In this document: piece by piece, positions 62,051 through 64,000 of the stretch
Layout of the letters: every line of letters starts with the position of its first letter
Position numbering within the stretch: the first letter of the stretch is position 1
NCBI GenBank assembly: GCA_902462155.1
Contig: CABQAQ010000006.1
Span: 1-64,000, forward strand
Reading direction: 5' to 3'
Length of the DNA: 64,000 nucleotides
Source of the DNA: an uncultured bacterium
GTDB taxonomy: Bacteria; Cyanobacteriota; Vampirovibrionia; Gastranaerophilales; Gastranaerophilaceae
Program-made: the position numbers and the translations under genes
Notes under the pieces: generated by a model
Database searches by the model: none
Seen by the model: only the letters and a program-made list of their open reading frames with translations
What the model was told of the DNA's origin: nothing

Positions 62051-62296
62051 AGTTTAAATTTTATTTCAATTTTATAATTTTTACTATAGATAACTGATTA
62101 AAGTTTATAAAAATTCATTATAATAAATATTTAAAAAAATTTTGCAATATAAAATAAAATCATTAAAATTTAATTGACTTAGAAAAATCTCCTCCAAAGA
62201 TATGATTTTTTTTTTAATTGTTCAAAAAAATTTGTTTTTGAAGGATGATAATTAATAGGGAATTATGTTTAATTAGGGTAAAAAGGTAAACTTGAA

Positions 62297-64000
62297 GTGT
62301 ATAATGGGGTCAATCCTATAAAAATTCACAAATATCAAGGTCCTTATAAAAATGGAAATGTAGGACAAAAAGAAGAAGATGAAAACTCATCTTCAAATTC
62401 CCAAACAAAACTAGCCATTGCTGAAAAGCAATCTGAACAAAGACATAATATTAATGCAAATACCTCTTCAAAGTTAAGAAATTCTGTAAATATATCTCAG
62501 ATTATTACTGATTTCAAAAATACAAGATTAGCTATAGGTACACCTGATACTATCTCTCAAGAAATTGATACCTATTTACATTTAATCGAAACTGAAGCTA
62601 ATAAAGATAATCCTAATAAAAATATTATTAAAACTAATTTAAAAAATGCTTCAAAAATTCTAGATGGTTACATTGGTAAAGAACTTAATAAACCTTCTAA
62701 AGTTGTTGAAGGTTGGGTCGATGCTTTATTCCTTCAAAACGTAAATTATAAAGCTAATCCTAATGACATTAATCCTGCTTATCAACTTAACTTACCTAAT
62801 AATAAACATAATTCTGATAGAATACCAAGTAATACCAACCCTATAAACACTTCTGATATTAATCATTCAAGGCAACATAATTTATCTAATACTAATAATA
62901 ATATTCCTACTGAAAATAATTTTGTTAATAATTCTTTTTCAATGCCTCATCCTTCTAAACTTAATAAGATGACTAAAGAAGAGTCACAAAGTTATTTTCA
63001 ACAACAATTACAAAACAATTCAAATTATCAATCAAGCCCTATCCGAAATAACATACAACATAATTCCAATATAGTTACTTCAACTATTCCGTCTAATGGG
63101 CAGAATAATGAGCCGATATTACAAAATTATGAAATTAATCATAATATTAATACACAAACTATTTCTAATAATCAAAATATAGAATTTAACAACAACAATA
63201 ATAATACTTTAAATCAAACTCAGATAGAATATCAAAATATTATAGCTAATAATTCTGATTATATTCAAGAAAGTAATATACCTGTTGAAAATATAACAAC
63301 TACTTCACAACCACTTAAGCTGCAAAGTAGAAACAAAGTATATGTACCAAAAGAAGAACATCTTAAAAATTTATTCATTCAAGGTAAAAAATTATCTAAA
63401 AATAAAGATTACAAAAACTCGCTTGAAACATTTAAAGAGGCCTTAATTTATGCTAAAGAGAAAAATGACACACAAACACAAGCTTTAGTGCATTTAGAAC
63501 TTGGTAAATTATTTGATAAAACAGATTATTTACCTCAAGCTATTAAGAGTTTTAACAATGCTGCAAAAAAGAGTAATGATTATAATGTAAAAGCTCTTGC
63601 ACACCTATCAATGGGGAAAATATATGATGAGCTTATATATGACGATGCATCCATAGATCATTATATAGCAGCTGTATCTTATGCCGGTGAAACTGATAAT
63701 ATTAAGCTTCAGACAACAGCATTAAGTAATTTAGGAGAGTTATATTCTCAAAAATACGATGAGAATAAATCAATTACATTTTTTAATATTGCAAAAGATT
63801 ATGCTTTAGAATCTAATGACGATAAAACTATAGGCCGAACATATAAAAGATCAGCAGAATCTTTAGCTAATTTTAAAAAAGATAAGTTAGCTCTTAATGA
63901 TATAAAGACATCTACTATTCATTATGCAAATGTAGATAATTCTGAGAAAAAAGTTATTGAAAACTATAAACTTGCTTCTCAATATATGCTTAATCTGGGA
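62297..64000 (+). CDS. Asn-rich TPR protein, runs off the window
   Basis: An open frame begins at a GTG at 62297, with AAAAGG about 10 bases upstream, and stays open to the window edge (about 568 codons seen). A stop at 62279-62281 bars an earlier start. The N-terminal ~350 residues are Asn/Ser/Gln-rich and low in complexity (LSNTNNNIPTENNFVN). From about residue 355 a TPR region begins, with LFIQGKKLSKNKDYKNSLE, ALVHLELGKLFDKTDYLP and LAHLSMGKIYDELIYDDA. The protein is truncated by the window. No signal peptide is visible. Function is unknown. Confidence 0.8.
   Translation, partial: MYNGVNPIKIHKYQGPYKNGNVGQKEEDENSSSNSQTKLAIAEKQSEQRHNINANTSSKLRNSVNISQIITDFKNTRLAIGTPDTISQEIDTYLHLIETEANKDNPNKNIIKTNLKNASKILDGYIGKELNKPSKVVEGWVDALFLQNVNYKANPNDINPAYQLNLPNNKHNSDRIPSNTNPINTSDINHSRQHNLSNTNNNIPTENNFVNNSFSMPHPSKLNKMTKEESQSYFQQQLQNNSNYQSSPIRNNIQHNSNIVTSTIPSNGQNNEPILQNYEINHNINTQTISNNQNIEFNNNNNNTLNQTQIEYQNIIANNSDYIQESNIPVENITTTSQPLKLQSRNKVYVPKEEHLKNLFIQGKKLSKNKDYKNSLETFKEALIYAKEKNDTQTQALVHLELGKLFDKTDYLPQAIKSFNNAAKKSNDYNVKALAHLSMGKIYDELIYDDASIDHYIAAVSYAGETDNIKLQTTALSNLGELYSQKYDENKSITFFNIAKDYALESNDDKTIGRTYKRSAESLANFKKDKLALNDIKTSTIHYANVDNSEKKVIENYKLASQYMLNLG

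Noticed and set aside
62161..62230. TTGACT and TATGAT before the 62297 gene as a promoter
   Set aside because: The spacer is about 21 bases, longer than the usual 16-19, so I could not support it.

Overview
The window is an AT-rich bacterial chromosome segment with short intergenic gaps and single or small-operon housekeeping genes. Several things fit a Cyanobacteria-related, non-photosynthetic lineage such as the gut Melainabacteria (Vampirovibrionia/Gastranaerophilales). There is an LdpA-like iron-sulfur protein, the LL-diaminopimelate aminotransferase route (dapL), a complete minCDE operon, and kdsB, which implies an LPS-type outer membrane. Flagellins are also present. The lineage call is inference from gene content; no 16S gene is in the window.

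Layout. 1-33: start of a gene leaving the window on the minus strand. 276-3933: accD-accA-prmA-kdsB operon (fatty acid, translation, LPS). 3957-6808 (minus): cysE, cysK, tyrS. 6981-10196 (minus): three lineage-specific proteins of unknown function, one of them with a large internal duplication. 10327-13550: leuB-leuD (minus), a small winged-helix protein and trpB. 13648-16990 (minus): two neighbouring paralogues with a possible transglutaminase-like Cys-His core. 17244-18347: aroC. 18529-21659: a 66-aa protein, a calpain-like cysteine protease candidate and a 210-aa coiled-coil-like protein. 21759-25489: mnmE, a primary-type sigma factor (minus) and dapL. 25642-28718: PgpH-type HD phosphodiesterase, ybeY, dgkA. 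28765-29991: a HisA-HisI-HisE fusion. 30198-31493: ECF sigma factor with its membrane anti-sigma factor. 31503-33460 (minus): a UbiA prenyltransferase and a radical SAM protein. 33694-38842: minC-minD-minE, a TPR membrane protein, a GGDEF diguanylate cyclase and a 58-aa zinc-ribbon protein. 38877-40163: an M20 peptidase. 40328-40859: a histidine-kinase remnant and tRNA-Leu(UAA).

The most remarkable region is 41012-48302. It holds two tandem flagellin genes whose central, surface-exposed part is replaced by very long RTX-type calcium-binding repeat arrays, organised as three units of a beta-rich module followed by a repeat array. Their ends are nearly identical while their middles differ, and the second copy carries a one-base frameshift.

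After this come ispF, a phosphohexomutase (minus), pheA, a small unknown protein (minus), ahcY (minus), and an ldpA-tilS-hpt operon. Next are a small unknown protein, a minus-strand MgtC-TPR-acyltransferase cluster, and the oppB/oppC-type permease pair (minus). The window ends inside an Asn-rich TPR protein that runs off the right edge.

Hairpin terminators are unusually easy to see and delimit most transcription units. Many starts were moved to an internal ATG where a clear AGGAG-type ribosome binding site supports it.
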